The notes beneath the pieces were generated by a model, which saw only the letters and a list, made by a program, of their open reading frames with translations, was not told the DNA's origin and searched no databases. Position numbers and translations under genes: made by a program. DNA of 64,000 nucleotides from Luteibacter aegosomatissinici. GTDB taxonomy: Bacteria > Pseudomonadota > Gammaproteobacteria > Xanthomonadales > Rhodanobacteraceae. Numbering within the stretch: the first letter of the stretch is position 1; the number at the start of each line of letters is the position of its first letter. The stretch spans positions 496,001 through 560,000 of the forward strand of contig NZ_CP095742.1 of the NCBI RefSeq assembly GCF_023078495.1, read 5' to 3'. Below are positions 17,748 through 27,062 of the stretch, in pieces.

Positions 17748-18095
17748 ATGCGTCACGCACTCATCTCCCTGGCGACCCTGGCACTCGCCGCCTGCGCCAC
17801 CACCAGCGATCACCACGGCTCGCGCGAGCGGCTTGTCTACATCGCTGCGGAAAAGGCACCCTGCAGCGCCGGCGTGATGAAGACCGAGTGCCTGCAATAC
17901 CGCGACCAGCCCAATCAACCCTGGCAGTTGAACTACGCACCCATCGATAACTTCGATTGGAAGCCCGGCAACGAGTACCTGGTGAAGATCACCGAACTGG
18001 AAGTGAAGAATCCCCCGGCAGACGCATCACGCATTCACTGGCGCGTGGAGAAGATCGTGGAGCAGCATCCTGTTGATAAACCACCGGTGCCGTAA
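17748..18095 (+). CDS. DUF4377-like lipoprotein
   Basis: 115 residues. The N-terminus is a lipoprotein signal with the lipobox LALAAC (Cys at residue 16), so the product is probably anchored in a membrane facing the periplasm. The rest (LVYIAAEKAPCSAGVMKTECLQYR, then EYLVKITELEV and HWRVEKIVE) resembles DUF4377, a small domain found alone or beside HslJ/META domains; its function is unknown. Two cysteines are spaced 8 apart and may form a disulfide. The ATG at 17748 is set by the signal sequence and AAGGA upstream. Confidence 0.7.
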   Translation: MRHALISLATLALAACATTSDHHGSRERLVYIAAEKAPCSAGVMKTECLQYRDQPNQPWQLNYAPIDNFDWKPGNEYLVKITELEVKNPPADASRIHWRVEKIVEQHPVDKPPVP

Positions 18096-18146
18096 GGGCC
18101 GGCGCTTGCGCCCAAACGAAGGCACTCACCGTTATGTGACCGCCGC

Positions 18147-20423
18147 TCAACGCCATTGGTCGGCATCGTCGAGTACGAGGCGGACCATGCGCCAGGGATT
18201 AAACCCAAACGTTACCTCGTGTCGTCCCGCTGGCACACAGATCGCGCGCAACAGCCCATTTGCGCGATAGTGGCTTGCTGGAACGCTGTCGACCTCGGCC
18301 TGCCAACCCGGGAAGTCGAGGTCTGACAGGACGATCCACGCGGCACGATGCGCTTCAACCTGCAAGGTCACGCGGACGTTTGTCGTATGCCCATTCTTCA
18401 CGGTGGCTGAGCCGCCCGCGCAGTTCTCGACCGCCTGACGCAGGTTCGCGACTTCTCCCTGTGATCGGGGTGTCAGGAAGACGGTGTTGGCAAGGTTCGC
18501 GCTGGCGAACGCCTCGGGCGAAGGATTTTGCCGCACGTCCAGGATCGTCGCGTTCCTAGGACTGAATGCGCGAGGCAAAGCGTCGACCTCCAGGACCTGA
18601 GAATGTGCATCGGCGTGGATCTGTCGCAACGGCGGCGATGTCCACGCCGAAATGTCCGCCGCCGCCGGCGCAACGATGTAGCGGACCCCCAGGAGCCGGT
18701 TGAGGTTGCTCGTCGGGTCAGGGTTATAGGGGGAGGTCGGCCGGGGCCCGTTTCCGTCCGCGTAGGGCCCGTACCATCGGTCCCACATGGCCCATCGGAG
18801 CGGACCGTATCCTTGCGTTGCGGGGATGGCCCTGAGGATGACGTTGTTCTTCCAGTTGGCTGGCAGATCTGCGGCCTCTATGCGAGGGCCGAGCGCCAAA
18901 CGCGCGGGTCCGTCGGATCCACCCGATGCCAAAGCGGCGGCGACCGCTCCCGCCGCACCGTTCTTCATGAATTTGGCTGTCCGATCGCCACGTTGATTGA
19001 ATTCACCGTTCAGGCTGAACGCACGGTAGTCGGCCACGATAACGAAAGCCACGGCCCACAAGACCCCTTGCTGGCTTATCTGGCGCCGAAGGAGGATGGC
19101 CGCTGAGAGCGAGACGATGGGGGCCACGATGGTTGCTGCCTGCCAGCCTTCTAGCTCGCCACGCATCGTCAGGCTAGCCAGGAGTAGCCACGCAGTCGTG
19201 CCGGTCAGGGTGGCTACACGGACGCTGCGGGAGCTCAGGTCAACGTGACTTGATGCGATGCCAACGGCTAGCGCCACCGCGAGGTTCAGAAGATAGCCCG
19301 CATCGGACGGCCGCCGGAACTGCTTTACGCCGGGGAGTGCATAGTAAAGAGCCTCATAAAATCCCGTGTGTCTTCCGAGCATGAACAGCATCGAGGTGAT
19401 GGCGACGGCGAGAAAGAAGAGGAGGTAGCCCCGGTGCGATGACTCTCTCCACGCCTTCTTTGCCCCTAGCAATGAAAGAAGTAAAGGGAGCGCGCCAATC
19501 CAGTAAAAGGTCTCGATAGCATCGGCCGGCCCCGCGTAGCTTCCCCGAAGATTGTGTAGTGCGTTCGGTAACAGGAACGTCTGAAGGGTCGACCACGTGA
19601 TACTCAACTCGGTCGCTGCGCCCAATGTCAGTTCTGGCCTGTTCGATATGGCGACGAAGGCGTAGGTGAACAGAAGTTGTGGCGCAGCCAGCAGGAGCGC
19701 TACGACAGCGGCGAATGCAAGACCACCCAGATACGTCTCTCGCGCCCGTCTGCACCAGGTGGGCCATCGCCGTATGGCAAGTGCGGCCGCGAAGCCGGCG
19801 AGCATGATGCCGGTGAGGTACGTGAGTTGCACTGGAACGACCAGGAGCATGGCGGCAACAGCACCTAGGGCCAGCGCACGAGGCCAGGTGGGTGCGTTTG
19901 CCAGGCGAAGGACGCAGAACATCGCCAGCGGGGCAAGGCTATAAACGATGAGGATGGGGACATGCTGGATGCGCGAAGCGGCTACGCCGCCTGCCATGAA
20001 AACGGCCGTGCCTACTAATGTCCCGACATCGTTCACCCTCAACTGCCGTAGCAAGGCCAGCATGCTCAGGCCGCCGACATAGAGATGAAGCAGGGCGCCG
20101 ATGACGAACCACGACATGGTGGGCTCAGATCGCAGCAGCATCCAGCCCGTGAGGAGTGGCGAAAACAGCATCGCCTGGGGATCGGCGATCTGTGGGTAAC
20201 CGGCGAAGATATACGGGTTCCACCATGGCGCTACACCCTCACGAAGGGAGTGAGCATTGAAGTATGCCATGGGGAAGAATTCGAATAGCGCGTCCCCCGG
20301 CAGAACGCGTATGCCAAGAAGAAGGGGGAGGTGAAGAGCGCCCCAAAGTACCGCTACCACGAGAGCCATGCGGCGGAAGGAAAGGGTTGCCACGCTGTCG
20401 CTCGTGATCTGGCGAAGGAGCAA
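18147..20423 (-). CDS. YfhO-like polytopic membrane protein
   Basis: 758 residues with about 11-13 membrane segments in the first 470 residues and a soluble C-terminal part. The N-terminal loop GDALFEFFPMAYFNAHSLREG...PWWNPYIFAGYPQIADPQ matches the YfhO family, which has a GT-C glycosyltransferase-like fold; in Gram-positives YfhO helps to glycosylate teichoic acids. In this Gram-negative host the acceptor is unknown. The extracytoplasmic tail contains PGWQAEVDSVPASHYRANGLLRA, usual for the family. Base composition is somewhat lower in GC than the neighbours. Confidence 0.8.
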   Translation of the reverse strand: MLLRQITSDSVATLSFRRMALVVAVLWGALHLPLLLGIRVLPGDALFEFFPMAYFNAHSLREGVAPWWNPYIFAGYPQIADPQAMLFSPLLTGWMLLRSEPTMSWFVIGALLHLYVGGLSMLALLRQLRVNDVGTLVGTAVFMAGGVAASRIQHVPILIVYSLAPLAMFCVLRLANAPTWPRALALGAVAAMLLVVPVQLTYLTGIMLAGFAAALAIRRWPTWCRRARETYLGGLAFAAVVALLLAAPQLLFTYAFVAISNRPELTLGAATELSITWSTLQTFLLPNALHNLRGSYAGPADAIETFYWIGALPLLLSLLGAKKAWRESSHRGYLLFFLAVAITSMLFMLGRHTGFYEALYYALPGVKQFRRPSDAGYLLNLAVALAVGIASSHVDLSSRSVRVATLTGTTAWLLLASLTMRGELEGWQAATIVAPIVSLSAAILLRRQISQQGVLWAVAFVIVADYRAFSLNGEFNQRGDRTAKFMKNGAAGAVAAALASGGSDGPARLALGPRIEAADLPANWKNNVILRAIPATQGYGPLRWAMWDRWYGPYADGNGPRPTSPYNPDPTSNLNRLLGVRYIVAPAAADISAWTSPPLRQIHADAHSQVLEVDALPRAFSPRNATILDVRQNPSPEAFASANLANTVFLTPRSQGEVANLRQAVENCAGGSATVKNGHTTNVRVTLQVEAHRAAWIVLSDLDFPGWQAEVDSVPASHYRANGLLRAICVPAGRHEVTFGFNPWRMVRLVLDDADQWR

Positions 20424-20515
20424 GGGATCGTAATGGCGCTCGGCTTCCGAACAAGTCAGCCATGAGCTATGAAATCTGTAAGGGATTTCTCTCTTCTGTA
20501 GCTACCACGTACGCA

Positions 20516-20546
20516 CAAAAAAAGGCCGGGATTGCTCCCGGCCTTC
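20516..20546 (-). terminator. Intrinsic terminator of the DUF883-like gene
   Basis: AAGGCCGGGA (20522-20531), loop TTGC and TCCCGGCCTT (20536-20545) form a ten-base stem. On the minus strand it is followed by a run of T, so it serves the gene ending at 20567. Confidence 0.85.
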
Positions 20547-20566
20547 CCCTGTCCCTAGCGACAGGT

Positions 20567-20890
20567 TCAATCGTCGTCGCGCAGCGCGTGACGGATGAGC
20601 AGGAAGGTGCCGATGGCCGCCGCGGCGATGCCAATGGTGATCGCCGGATTGCGGCGTACCTGCTTGCGGAGGCGGCGGTACTGGTAGGTCGCCTCGTCGG
20701 CAAAATCCTCTGCCATGTAGCGAATCTTCTGGCCGCTGTTCTTGCGGGCGAACTTGTTGGTGACACGGCGCGTGCGGTCGAGCAGGTCGCGACCGGTGTC
20801 ATAGGCCTCATCGCCGTAGTGACGGACGCGACCCGATACACCGTTGACGGCGCTCTCGACCTGACGCGCGAATTCGCGGTTTCTGCTCAT
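20567..20890 (-). CDS. Small membrane-anchored protein, ElaB/YqjD/DUF883-like
   Basis: 107 residues. A long charged amphipathic region rich in Arg, Asp and Gln (about 1-80) is followed by one C-terminal membrane segment (NPAITIGIAAAAIGTFLLI) and a short charged tail. That layout is characteristic of the DUF883/ElaB/YqjD proteins, some of which bind ribosomes at the inner membrane in stationary phase. Assignment rests on architecture more than on clear sequence identity. It has its own terminator. Confidence 0.65.
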   Translation of the reverse strand: MSRNREFARQVESAVNGVSGRVRHYGDEAYDTGRDLLDRTRRVTNKFARKNSGQKIRYMAEDFADEATYQYRRLRKQVRRNPAITIGIAAAAIGTFLLIRHALRDDD

Positions 20891-20994
20891 CGGACGGCTT
20901 CCTCTGCAAAGCGTTACGGTCGGGTAACGACTTTGCTGGGCCGTCCGTGATTGCCGTGTAAACAGGCTAGGGGCGGGTTGAGCGGCGTTCAGCC

Positions 20995-21672
20995 TTATCG
21001 AGGGGATGCGAATGCGTACTCACCGCCGCGCGCCAGGGCGGCCTGGAATGCGGGGCGCGCGTGGATCTTCTGCAGCCACGCCCACAGGTGGGGGCGGGAG
21101 GCGTCCAACCCGCCACGGCTGGAGGCCGCCTCGATGGGGAAGCTCATCTGGATGTCGGCAGCGCTGAATTCGCTGCCTGCGAACCAGCCGGTCTTGCCGA
21201 TTTCGCCTTCCAGGTAGTCGAGGTGGGTCTTGAGCTGGGGATCGACGAAGGCCTTCTGGGCGCCGCGGGCGAGCATGCGCGCCACGGGCTTGGCGAAGAA
21301 CGGCACCGGGGCGGTCTCCATCCGTACGAAGACGAGTTTGAGCAGTAGGGGCGGCATGGCCGATCCCTCCGCGTAATGCATGAAATACGTGAAGCGCAGG
21401 CTTTCGGGTGTGCCGGGCGCCGGTTTTAGCCGGCCGTTGCCATAGCGATCCACCAGGTACTCCACGATGGCACCGGACTCCGCCAGGACCAGGTCGCCGT
21501 CGACCACGACGGGCGACTTGCCCAGCGGGTGGATGTCACGCAACGCCTTCGGAGCCAGCATGGTCTTCGGATCACGCTCGTAGCGCATGATCTCGTACGG
21601 AAGGCCAAGCTCCTCCAGCAGCCAGAGGACACGCTGGGAGCGGGAGTTGTTCAGGTGGTGGACAACGATCAT
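20995..21672 (-). CDS. Glutathione S-transferase family protein
   Basis: 225 residues. The thioredoxin-like N-terminal domain begins MIVVHHLNNSRSQRVLWLLEELGLPYE and contains the glutathione gamma-glutamyl contact LAESGAIVEYL (about residues 63-73) after the cis-proline in KSPVVVDGD. A helical C-terminal domain follows (FSAADIQMSFPIEA). The active residue is likely Ser-10 of NNSRS. It would conjugate or reduce small electrophiles; the substrate is unknown. The start is the methionine before IVVHHL; the 15 earlier codons lack a ribosome site. Confidence 0.88.
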   Translation of the reverse strand: MIVVHHLNNSRSQRVLWLLEELGLPYEIMRYERDPKTMLAPKALRDIHPLGKSPVVVDGDLVLAESGAIVEYLVDRYGNGRLKPAPGTPESLRFTYFMHYAEGSAMPPLLLKLVFVRMETAPVPFFAKPVARMLARGAQKAFVDPQLKTHLDYLEGEIGKTGWFAGSEFSAADIQMSFPIEAASSRGGLDASRPHLWAWLQKIHARPAFQAALARGGEYAFASPR

Positions 21673-21782
21673 GACGACGCTCGATACGGAAAAGGCGCGC
21701 GCAGCGTAGCAGTGCACTACGTCGACATTCCATCGACACCAGCGGAGTAGCTTCTGGGCCTGCCTTCCCGAGGAGCCAGGCC

Positions 21783-22091
21783 ATGGGCCGCGAAGCCGAT
21801 ACCGTTCACACCGATCCGGGGTCCATACAGCGGCTGCAAGCCCTGGTGGGCGAGTTAAGGGACAACGCGAAAGTCAGGGTGCACCTGCGTGATGGGTCCA
21901 GCATGACAGGCATCGTTGCCGTCGTGCCTACGGTGCAGAGCTTTGTTGATGCCCATGGCACCGAGGGCATCAACGGCGTGGTGAAGCTGATTGACAACGA
22001 CAGGCCGGACTGGTCAGCGATGGTGTCGCTGGATACCATTTTCCGCGTGGAGCACTTGGATAGCGTGGCCTACGGCACATCGCAGACGTGA
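21783..22091 (+). CDS. DUF3247 protein with Sm-like fold
   Basis: 102 residues. The central part (KVRVHLRDGSSMTGIVAVVPTVQ, then FVDAHGTEGINGVVKL) reads as the small beta-barrel of DUF3247, a family described from Xanthomonas campestris as having an Sm-like motif. RNA binding has been suggested for that fold but is not established. The gene is isolated between two minus-strand genes. Its presence supports a xanthomonad-type host. Confidence 0.72.
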   Translation: MGREADTVHTDPGSIQRLQALVGELRDNAKVRVHLRDGSSMTGIVAVVPTVQSFVDAHGTEGINGVVKLIDNDRPDWSAMVSLDTIFRVEHLDSVAYGTSQT

Positions 22092-22099
22092 GTCCACCA

Positions 22100-22145
22100 G
22101 CTTTACCGGCTGTTCACGCGCTTGCCTGCGAACAGCCGGTAAAGC
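22100..22145. terminator. Perfect 16-bp hairpin between convergent genes
   Basis: The arms 22100-22115 and 22130-22145 are exact reverse complements around a 14-base loop, between two genes that end at 22091 and 22161. It lacks a T-run on either side, so it is more likely an mRNA-end stabiliser or a factor-dependent terminator than an intrinsic one. Confidence 0.55.
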
Positions 22146-22160
22146 GGTCAAGCGGCTAAC

Positions 22161-23459
22161 TCACGACTTCAACGTATCCTCCAGCTTCTTCGTCTGCTCA
22201 GGGAATGCTTTCCCATCGGCGGCGACCGTCTGTGCGACCAGCTTCTTCGCCTCGTCATCGCGATTGAGCGCGCGCAGTGCCTTCACGCGATACGTGGCCA
22301 CGGAGAAGCGGTTCGCACCGTAGGCTTTCTTTGCAGCGGCCTCGAGATACGGCAGGCCTTCGGCCGCCTTGCCGCTTTCGACAAGCCGGCGGCCGTAGCG
22401 GTAGTTGTAGACGTAGTCTTCCGGATAGGCCGCGATCAGCTGCTTCTCCAGCGTGTCCAGCTCATCGCCGGCCTTGGCGCGCACGAGGTATACACGCAGG
22501 TTGTCCGCCGCGTTGCGATCACTCTTTAGATCGCCGTGCAGCTTGGCCTTGCTGGAATCGACGCCCTTGCGCAGCACCGCTTGCTCGGCGGCCGTATCGC
22601 CAATGGCCGCATCCAGATCCGCGCCGGCAAGCACCGAGCTACGCTCGTCCGCGCACGCCGGCGAGGGCGAGAACACCTGGGTGGTGAGGAACTGATCGTA
22701 GGTTGCTTTCTGGGGCGTAAGGAGCGCCTTGCGTGCATCCGCCGCTTGCGTTTCGGTGGCGCCGATCAGGTCGTCGAGCACGTAAGCACGGTCGCAACCG
22801 ATATCGCCCGCCAGCAGCCTGGTGGCCGCATCGCTGATGCCTGCATTGTCCTTGTTGGCCTTGGCCTGAAGAAGCAGCAACCGCTGCTTGGCCACGGCGA
22901 CGCGCTTGTCCTTGTCCGATACGTTGCGAACCATCGGTGGCAGCGTCTCGAACCAGGCCATGCCTTCCGCGCCGGCATAGCGCAGGTTGTAGGTTTCAAG
23001 CACCTCGGCCACGGCAGCCATCGATCCCTTGGTGGCATCGGCCTTGAGCTTTGAAAGCTTCGCATCGCCGGAAAGGATGCCGTTGATCTCGGGGTAGAAC
23101 TTGTCGCGCGGGCGTTCGGCAAGGATGCGGCCGAGCTCTTCACCGTCCGGGCCAATGGCGACGTACGTGGGAAGGAAATGCACGGTCCATTTCTTCATGT
23201 ACGCCTGGTCAGCCGGCTTGTCGGCATCGGCTTCGTAGAAGATCACCTTCTTCGAAAGATCATTCCACTCCTTGCCGTTAAGCACGTGGCTGGCCATGAA
23301 GTAGCACGAGTAACACCACACCGCCTGGAAATCGACGAGGACCGGCTTGTGCTCGCGCTTGCCCTGGGCAAGGGCGGCATCGAGACTGGCGGGACCTTCG
23401 TGCGCTGCCCACGCAGGGGCGGCGGCAGCGAGCAGGGCGGCGGCGAGCACGTACTTCAT
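22161..23459 (-). CDS. Exported thioredoxin-fold protein with TPR-like C-terminus
   Basis: 432 residues with a signal peptide cut near AWA-AH. Residues about 25-130 form a thioredoxin-like domain with the active-site motif WCYSC, preceded by KPVLVDFQAVW, and a cis-proline in HFLPTYVAI. The remaining 300 residues are helical and repeat-like (YNYRYGRRLVESGKAAEGLPYLEAA, a TPR-type unit). It probably handles disulfides of exported proteins in the periplasm, and the helical part may bind clients. A gene upstream is divergent in role (MFS) and 58 bases away. Confidence 0.78.
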   Translation of the reverse strand: MKYVLAAALLAAAAPAWAAHEGPASLDAALAQGKREHKPVLVDFQAVWCYSCYFMASHVLNGKEWNDLSKKVIFYEADADKPADQAYMKKWTVHFLPTYVAIGPDGEELGRILAERPRDKFYPEINGILSGDAKLSKLKADATKGSMAAVAEVLETYNLRYAGAEGMAWFETLPPMVRNVSDKDKRVAVAKQRLLLLQAKANKDNAGISDAATRLLAGDIGCDRAYVLDDLIGATETQAADARKALLTPQKATYDQFLTTQVFSPSPACADERSSVLAGADLDAAIGDTAAEQAVLRKGVDSSKAKLHGDLKSDRNAADNLRVYLVRAKAGDELDTLEKQLIAAYPEDYVYNYRYGRRLVESGKAAEGLPYLEAAAKKAYGANRFSVATYRVKALRALNRDDEAKKLVAQTVAADGKAFPEQTKKLEDTLKS

Positions 23460-23517
23460 GACGAACTTCCCCTTGGCGGTATAGACGTCCATGTCATACC
23501 ACGTTTTTTGCGCCCTG

Positions 23518-24774
23518 TCAGATCGTGTTGCTGGCGCCCTCGACCGGTTCGGGGTCATCGGCCAGGCCCTGGCGGCGGCGCAGGGAGGGGAACCACCACA
23601 TCCACAGGCCCACCACTACCAGGGTGCCGAGACCACCGATCAGGGTGGCGTTTACGGCACCGAGGGCGGCGGCAAGGATGCCGGACTCGAACTCACCCAG
23701 CTGGTTGGAGGTATTGATGAAGATGGCATTGACGGCACTGACGCGACCTCGCATGTCATCGGGCGTATCCAGCTGCACCAGTGCGCCGCGAATCACCATG
23801 CTCACCATGTCGAATGCGCCGAGGGCGAACAGGGCGCCCATGGACAGCCACAACGAGGTGGATACCGCGAATACCAGGGTGGCGACGCCGAAGCCGGCGA
23901 CGGACGCGAACATGATCGGTCCCACGCGTCGCTTGAGGCTATGCGACGAGAGCCAGATCGACATGAGCAGGGCGCCCACGGCCGGCGCCGCGCGCAACAG
24001 GCCCAGGCCCCAGGGGCCCGTGTGCAGGATGTCTTTTGCGAAGATGGGAAGCAGCGCGGTGGCGCCGCCAAGTAATACGGCGAACAGATCCAGCGAGATG
24101 ACGCCGAGGACAGCCGGGCGGCTGCGGATGAAGTGCACGCCAGCGAACAGCGTTTTCAACGTAGCCGGTTCGCGCCGCGGCGGGGCGTGGTCGTAGCGCA
24201 GGCGCGACATGAAGACCAACGCACCCAGATAAAGAAACGCCGAGACGCCATACACGACGGCTGGGCCGGCCACGTAGAGCAAGCCGCCCAGTGCGGGGCC
24301 GGCGATCATGGCGGCCTGCCCTGCGGCGGCACTGGCTGCGGTGGCCCGTGGCAGGATCGTGAGCGGCACCAGCGCCGGCAACATCGATTGCATGGCCGGG
24401 AATTCGAAGGCCTTGGCCACGCCGACCACGAAGACCAGCGCGAGGATGCCTGCTTCGTTGATGTGGCCACTGAACGTGAAAGCGGCGAGCAGGGCGATAG
24501 CCAACCACTCGATCGCCTGGCACGTGCGCACGATGCGCCGGCGGTCGAACTGGTCGGCTACGTGGCCGGCGGGCAGCGCGAGCAGTACGGAAGGAATGAA
24601 CTGCACCAGGCCAATCAGGCCCAGGTCCAGGGCGCGGCCGGTGATCGAATAGATCTGCCAGCCCACGGCGACGGACATCATCTGGAAGCCGAAACTCGAG
24701 GCGTTCTTGGCAAACCAGAACTGGATGAACGCGGGGTAGCGGAAGAGGGAGGTCTCTTGGGAAGTCGACGACAT
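23518..24774 (-). CDS. MFS transporter, DHA3/EntS-like
   Basis: 418 residues with about 12 membrane segments. LFRYPAFIQFWFAKNASSFGFQMMSVAVGWQIY and the loop ALPAGHVADQFDRRRIVR (the MFS motif between helices 2 and 3) place it with the enterobactin exporter-like DHA3 group. The conserved DTPDDMRGRVSAVNAIFI block near helix 10 supports this. It probably exports small hydrophobic compounds by proton antiport; the substrate is unknown. It could be cotranscribed with the thioredoxin-like gene downstream. Confidence 0.82.
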   Translation of the reverse strand: MSSTSQETSLFRYPAFIQFWFAKNASSFGFQMMSVAVGWQIYSITGRALDLGLIGLVQFIPSVLLALPAGHVADQFDRRRIVRTCQAIEWLAIALLAAFTFSGHINEAGILALVFVVGVAKAFEFPAMQSMLPALVPLTILPRATAASAAAGQAAMIAGPALGGLLYVAGPAVVYGVSAFLYLGALVFMSRLRYDHAPPRREPATLKTLFAGVHFIRSRPAVLGVISLDLFAVLLGGATALLPIFAKDILHTGPWGLGLLRAAPAVGALLMSIWLSSHSLKRRVGPIMFASVAGFGVATLVFAVSTSLWLSMGALFALGAFDMVSMVIRGALVQLDTPDDMRGRVSAVNAIFINTSNQLGEFESGILAAALGAVNATLIGGLGTLVVVGLWMWWFPSLRRRQGLADDPEPVEGASNTI

Positions 24775-24884
24775 GGGGCGTCCTTGGGGCGTCCGCCGAT
24801 TTTACGCTCGTTTTAGGCCACGCCTTGCCAGTGGCGCCGTTTGCGCGCGAAGCTACGGCCTTTCACGCCGGGAACCGCAATATC

Positions 24885-25598
24885 ATGCGCCGCATCGCCG
24901 CCATCATCGCCCTTACCGCACTCGCCAGCGCCTGTTCGCAGCAAGCGGACCAGCAAGCTGCCCAACAGCAGGCCCCGGCCGAAGATGCCAATGCCGAGGC
25001 GGCGAAGAAGCTCGAGACCTACAACCAGCTTCTGAAGCTGCACAACGATGGCCTGGCGGTGCAGGCCGGCCACGAGATCGTCGACAAGTACCCCGATTCG
25101 CCAGCGGCGGCGGAGGTGAAGAAGACGCTCGAGCCGATGGAGAAGGCCTACAAGGAAACGACCGAGAAGAATCGACTGGCGGCGTTGTGGCTCTACCAGG
25201 TGTCGCCAATGCAGGGCGGTACGCAGAGTACGGCCACCATCCAGTCATCGCGACCCACGGGCGAGGAGCAGGTACGCCTGATCCTGCGCAGGCATACGGA
25301 CTGGGGCCAGAGCGTGTTCCTGTATGCGGTGGCCGGCAAGGGCTTCGTGTGCAAGGGCGATTGCTCGCTCAAGGCCAGCTTTGATGGCAAGGCCAAGGTG
25401 ATCAAGGCGTTCCGCCCGCCGACCGGCGAGCCGGCGCTGCTGTTCCGCAACGATGCCCAGTTCCTGAAGGATCTGGCCGGCACGAAACGCCTGGAGATCA
25501 ACGTGGTGACGGTGTCCCGCGGCGAGACCACGCTGGTGTTTGAGACCGGCGGGTACGATTCGGCGAAGTGGCAGGACCTGCCGAAGAAGAAAAAATAG
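24885..25598 (+). CDS. Putative lipoprotein of unknown function
   Basis: 237 residues with a lipoprotein signal and lipobox ALASAC (Cys about residue 17), then a Gln/Ala-rich linker and a helical segment (KLETYNQLLKLHNDGLAVQAG). The C-terminal part is beta-rich (VRLILRRHTDWGQSVFLYAV, LVFETGGYDSAKW) and has a CKGDC cysteine pair. I do not recognise a family. The start at 24885 is set by the lipobox. No operon partner is evident. Confidence 0.68.
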   Translation: MRRIAAIIALTALASACSQQADQQAAQQQAPAEDANAEAAKKLETYNQLLKLHNDGLAVQAGHEIVDKYPDSPAAAEVKKTLEPMEKAYKETTEKNRLAALWLYQVSPMQGGTQSTATIQSSRPTGEEQVRLILRRHTDWGQSVFLYAVAGKGFVCKGDCSLKASFDGKAKVIKAFRPPTGEPALLFRNDAQFLKDLAGTKRLEINVVTVSRGETTLVFETGGYDSAKWQDLPKKKK

Positions 25599-25605
25599 CC
25601 GCATG

Positions 25606-25699
25606 CAGGAGCTCACCCTGTGAGCGAGGCTGTTCGCGGAAGCACCGCAGGTTTGCGGTATTGTCGCGAAAAGATGTCGCCCACGGGGTGGGCTCCTAC
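25606..25699. repeat. Paired REP-like elements of a second type
   Basis: CAGGAGCTCACCCTGTGAGC (25606-25625) and, in opposite orientation, GTCGCCCACGGGGTGGGCTC (25676-25695, continuing to 25699) each form a short hairpin, GCTCAC/GTGAGC and CCCAC/GTGGG. Together they look like an inverted REP pair between two convergent genes, distinct from the TGTAGGAGCGCGC type. Confidence 0.55.
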
Positions 25700-25710
25700 G
25701 GGTGGCGTAT

Positions 25711-26532
25711 CTAGTGCAGGAACAGCTTTTCGGTGATGCGCGTCAGCGGCTTCTCGAGGAAGCTGTTTACGCGCGCCGGCAGATCCAGCGGGCGCAGCAG
25801 CATCTTTACCGTCATTTCCGCCGGGATATGCCGCTTCAACATGCCCTCGGCCTTGGTCGTGACGCGGCGGAATTCCGCATCGTCGTGGGCCTTGTCCGGG
25901 TAGCGCGTGTTGAACACGTGGCGTAGCGCGATATCGCTGTCCTCGTTCTTGATCTCGCTCAGGCGCTTGAGCAGCGTGCGCAACGTGCTGAAGCGGCTGA
26001 TGCGGTCACGCTCGCGGTAAATGCGGAACGCCTGGTAGAAGTGCTTGTAGTGGCGCACCTCATCGCTCTTGATGCGATTGGTGAGGTCGCGCAGCACGGG
26101 TTCGTCGGTCACGTCGTTGAGCGCCCGGTACAGGCTGGCCGTGCCGGTCTCCACGACGCAGCGCGCCGCGAGTTCGAGCCCGCGGTTCGGCTCCAGCTCT
26201 TCGGACGTGCACACGGAGCCGTAGTGGGCGAAGAACGCCTTGAAGCCGGCATCCCAGTCGAACTCGGGCCAGACATGGCGCACGTAAGCCGCCAGCGCGC
26301 GACCGTGCTGGAGCTCCTCGTGTTCCCAGTGGTCGCGCAGCCACCCCTGGAGTTCGTCATCGCCGGCAAAATGGTCGACGAGGTTATGCGTGTAAAGGTC
26401 GGAGCCGCTCTCCACGAACGATGAGCTGCACAGTAGAAAGAAAAGGTCTTCGTTTTCCCGGACTTTCGAGACGTCGATCTGCGAGAAGTCCAATGATTCG
26501 AGCGTCCATGGCAAGGTGGCAACGTAGCTCAC
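25711..26532 (-). CDS. Ferritin-like diiron-type protein
   Basis: 273 residues, mainly helical. EHEELQHG (about residues 69-76) and KSDEVRHYKHF (about 156) are ExxH-type metal-binding motifs on separate helices, with further Glu residues (ELEPNRGLELAARCVVE) placed as in ferritin-like diiron carboxylate proteins. The function is not known; similar uncharacterised proteins occur in many proteobacteria. The start MSYVATLPW is the only suitable ATG. It is followed by a REP pair. Confidence 0.68.
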   Translation of the reverse strand: MSYVATLPWTLESLDFSQIDVSKVRENEDLFFLLCSSSFVESGSDLYTHNLVDHFAGDDELQGWLRDHWEHEELQHGRALAAYVRHVWPEFDWDAGFKAFFAHYGSVCTSEELEPNRGLELAARCVVETGTASLYRALNDVTDEPVLRDLTNRIKSDEVRHYKHFYQAFRIYRERDRISRFSTLRTLLKRLSEIKNEDSDIALRHVFNTRYPDKAHDDAEFRRVTTKAEGMLKRHIPAEMTVKMLLRPLDLPARVNSFLEKPLTRITEKLFLH

Positions 26533-26648
26533 TGCTGGTGTTCCTCGATCGCTTAGCTGGTTCGCCCTCTGGGGGGCGTCTGACCGAATTGTGACAAAGC
26601 CACGCGAACGTGGCTATGAGCCCCTTGCCGCACCCCGTCCGCGGCGAC

Positions 26649-27062
26649 TTACCGAACCACCGTGACCGGCACCCGGGCCTTGGCCAGGACATCCGTGGAG
26701 GTGGACCCGACCAACCAGCGGGCCAGGGCCCCCCGTTCGGTATGGCCGATCACGATATGGTCGGCCCCGTTTTGGGCCACATAGCTCAGCAACGCATCGC
26801 CGGGGCTGCCGTGTACCAACTGGACATCCAGGTCGACTCCCGGGCTGGCTTTGAGGGCGGCAAGCTCAGCCTGGATGGCCGCCAGACGCTCCTTGCTGCT
26901 GTCGGCCATCATCAGCGCGGCGGTGTCAGCCCCGTTTTCCATCTGGTAGACCGACACGACGGAGACCCGGGCGCCGGCGCAAGCGCCTAGTTCCAGGGCA
27001 AAAAGGTAAGCCCGGCGGGCGGTTTCCGAGCCGTCGTAACCGACCAGGATGTGCTTGGGCAT
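26649..27062 (-). CDS. Universal stress protein, UspA family
   Basis: 137 residues. It begins MPKHILVGYDGSETARRA and ends with the ATP-binding motif GHTERGALARWLVGSTSTDVL, the GxxG-x(9)-G(S/T) pattern of ATP-binding USPs. Single-domain cytoplasmic protein that probably dimerises and responds to stress. The longer frame upstream has no ribosome site and starts in poorly conserved sequence, so the MPKH methionine is used. Confidence 0.9.
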   Translation of the reverse strand: MPKHILVGYDGSETARRAYLFALELGACAGARVSVVSVYQMENGADTAALMMADSSKERLAAIQAELAALKASPGVDLDVQLVHGSPGDALLSYVAQNGADHIVIGHTERGALARWLVGSTSTDVLAKARVPVTVVR

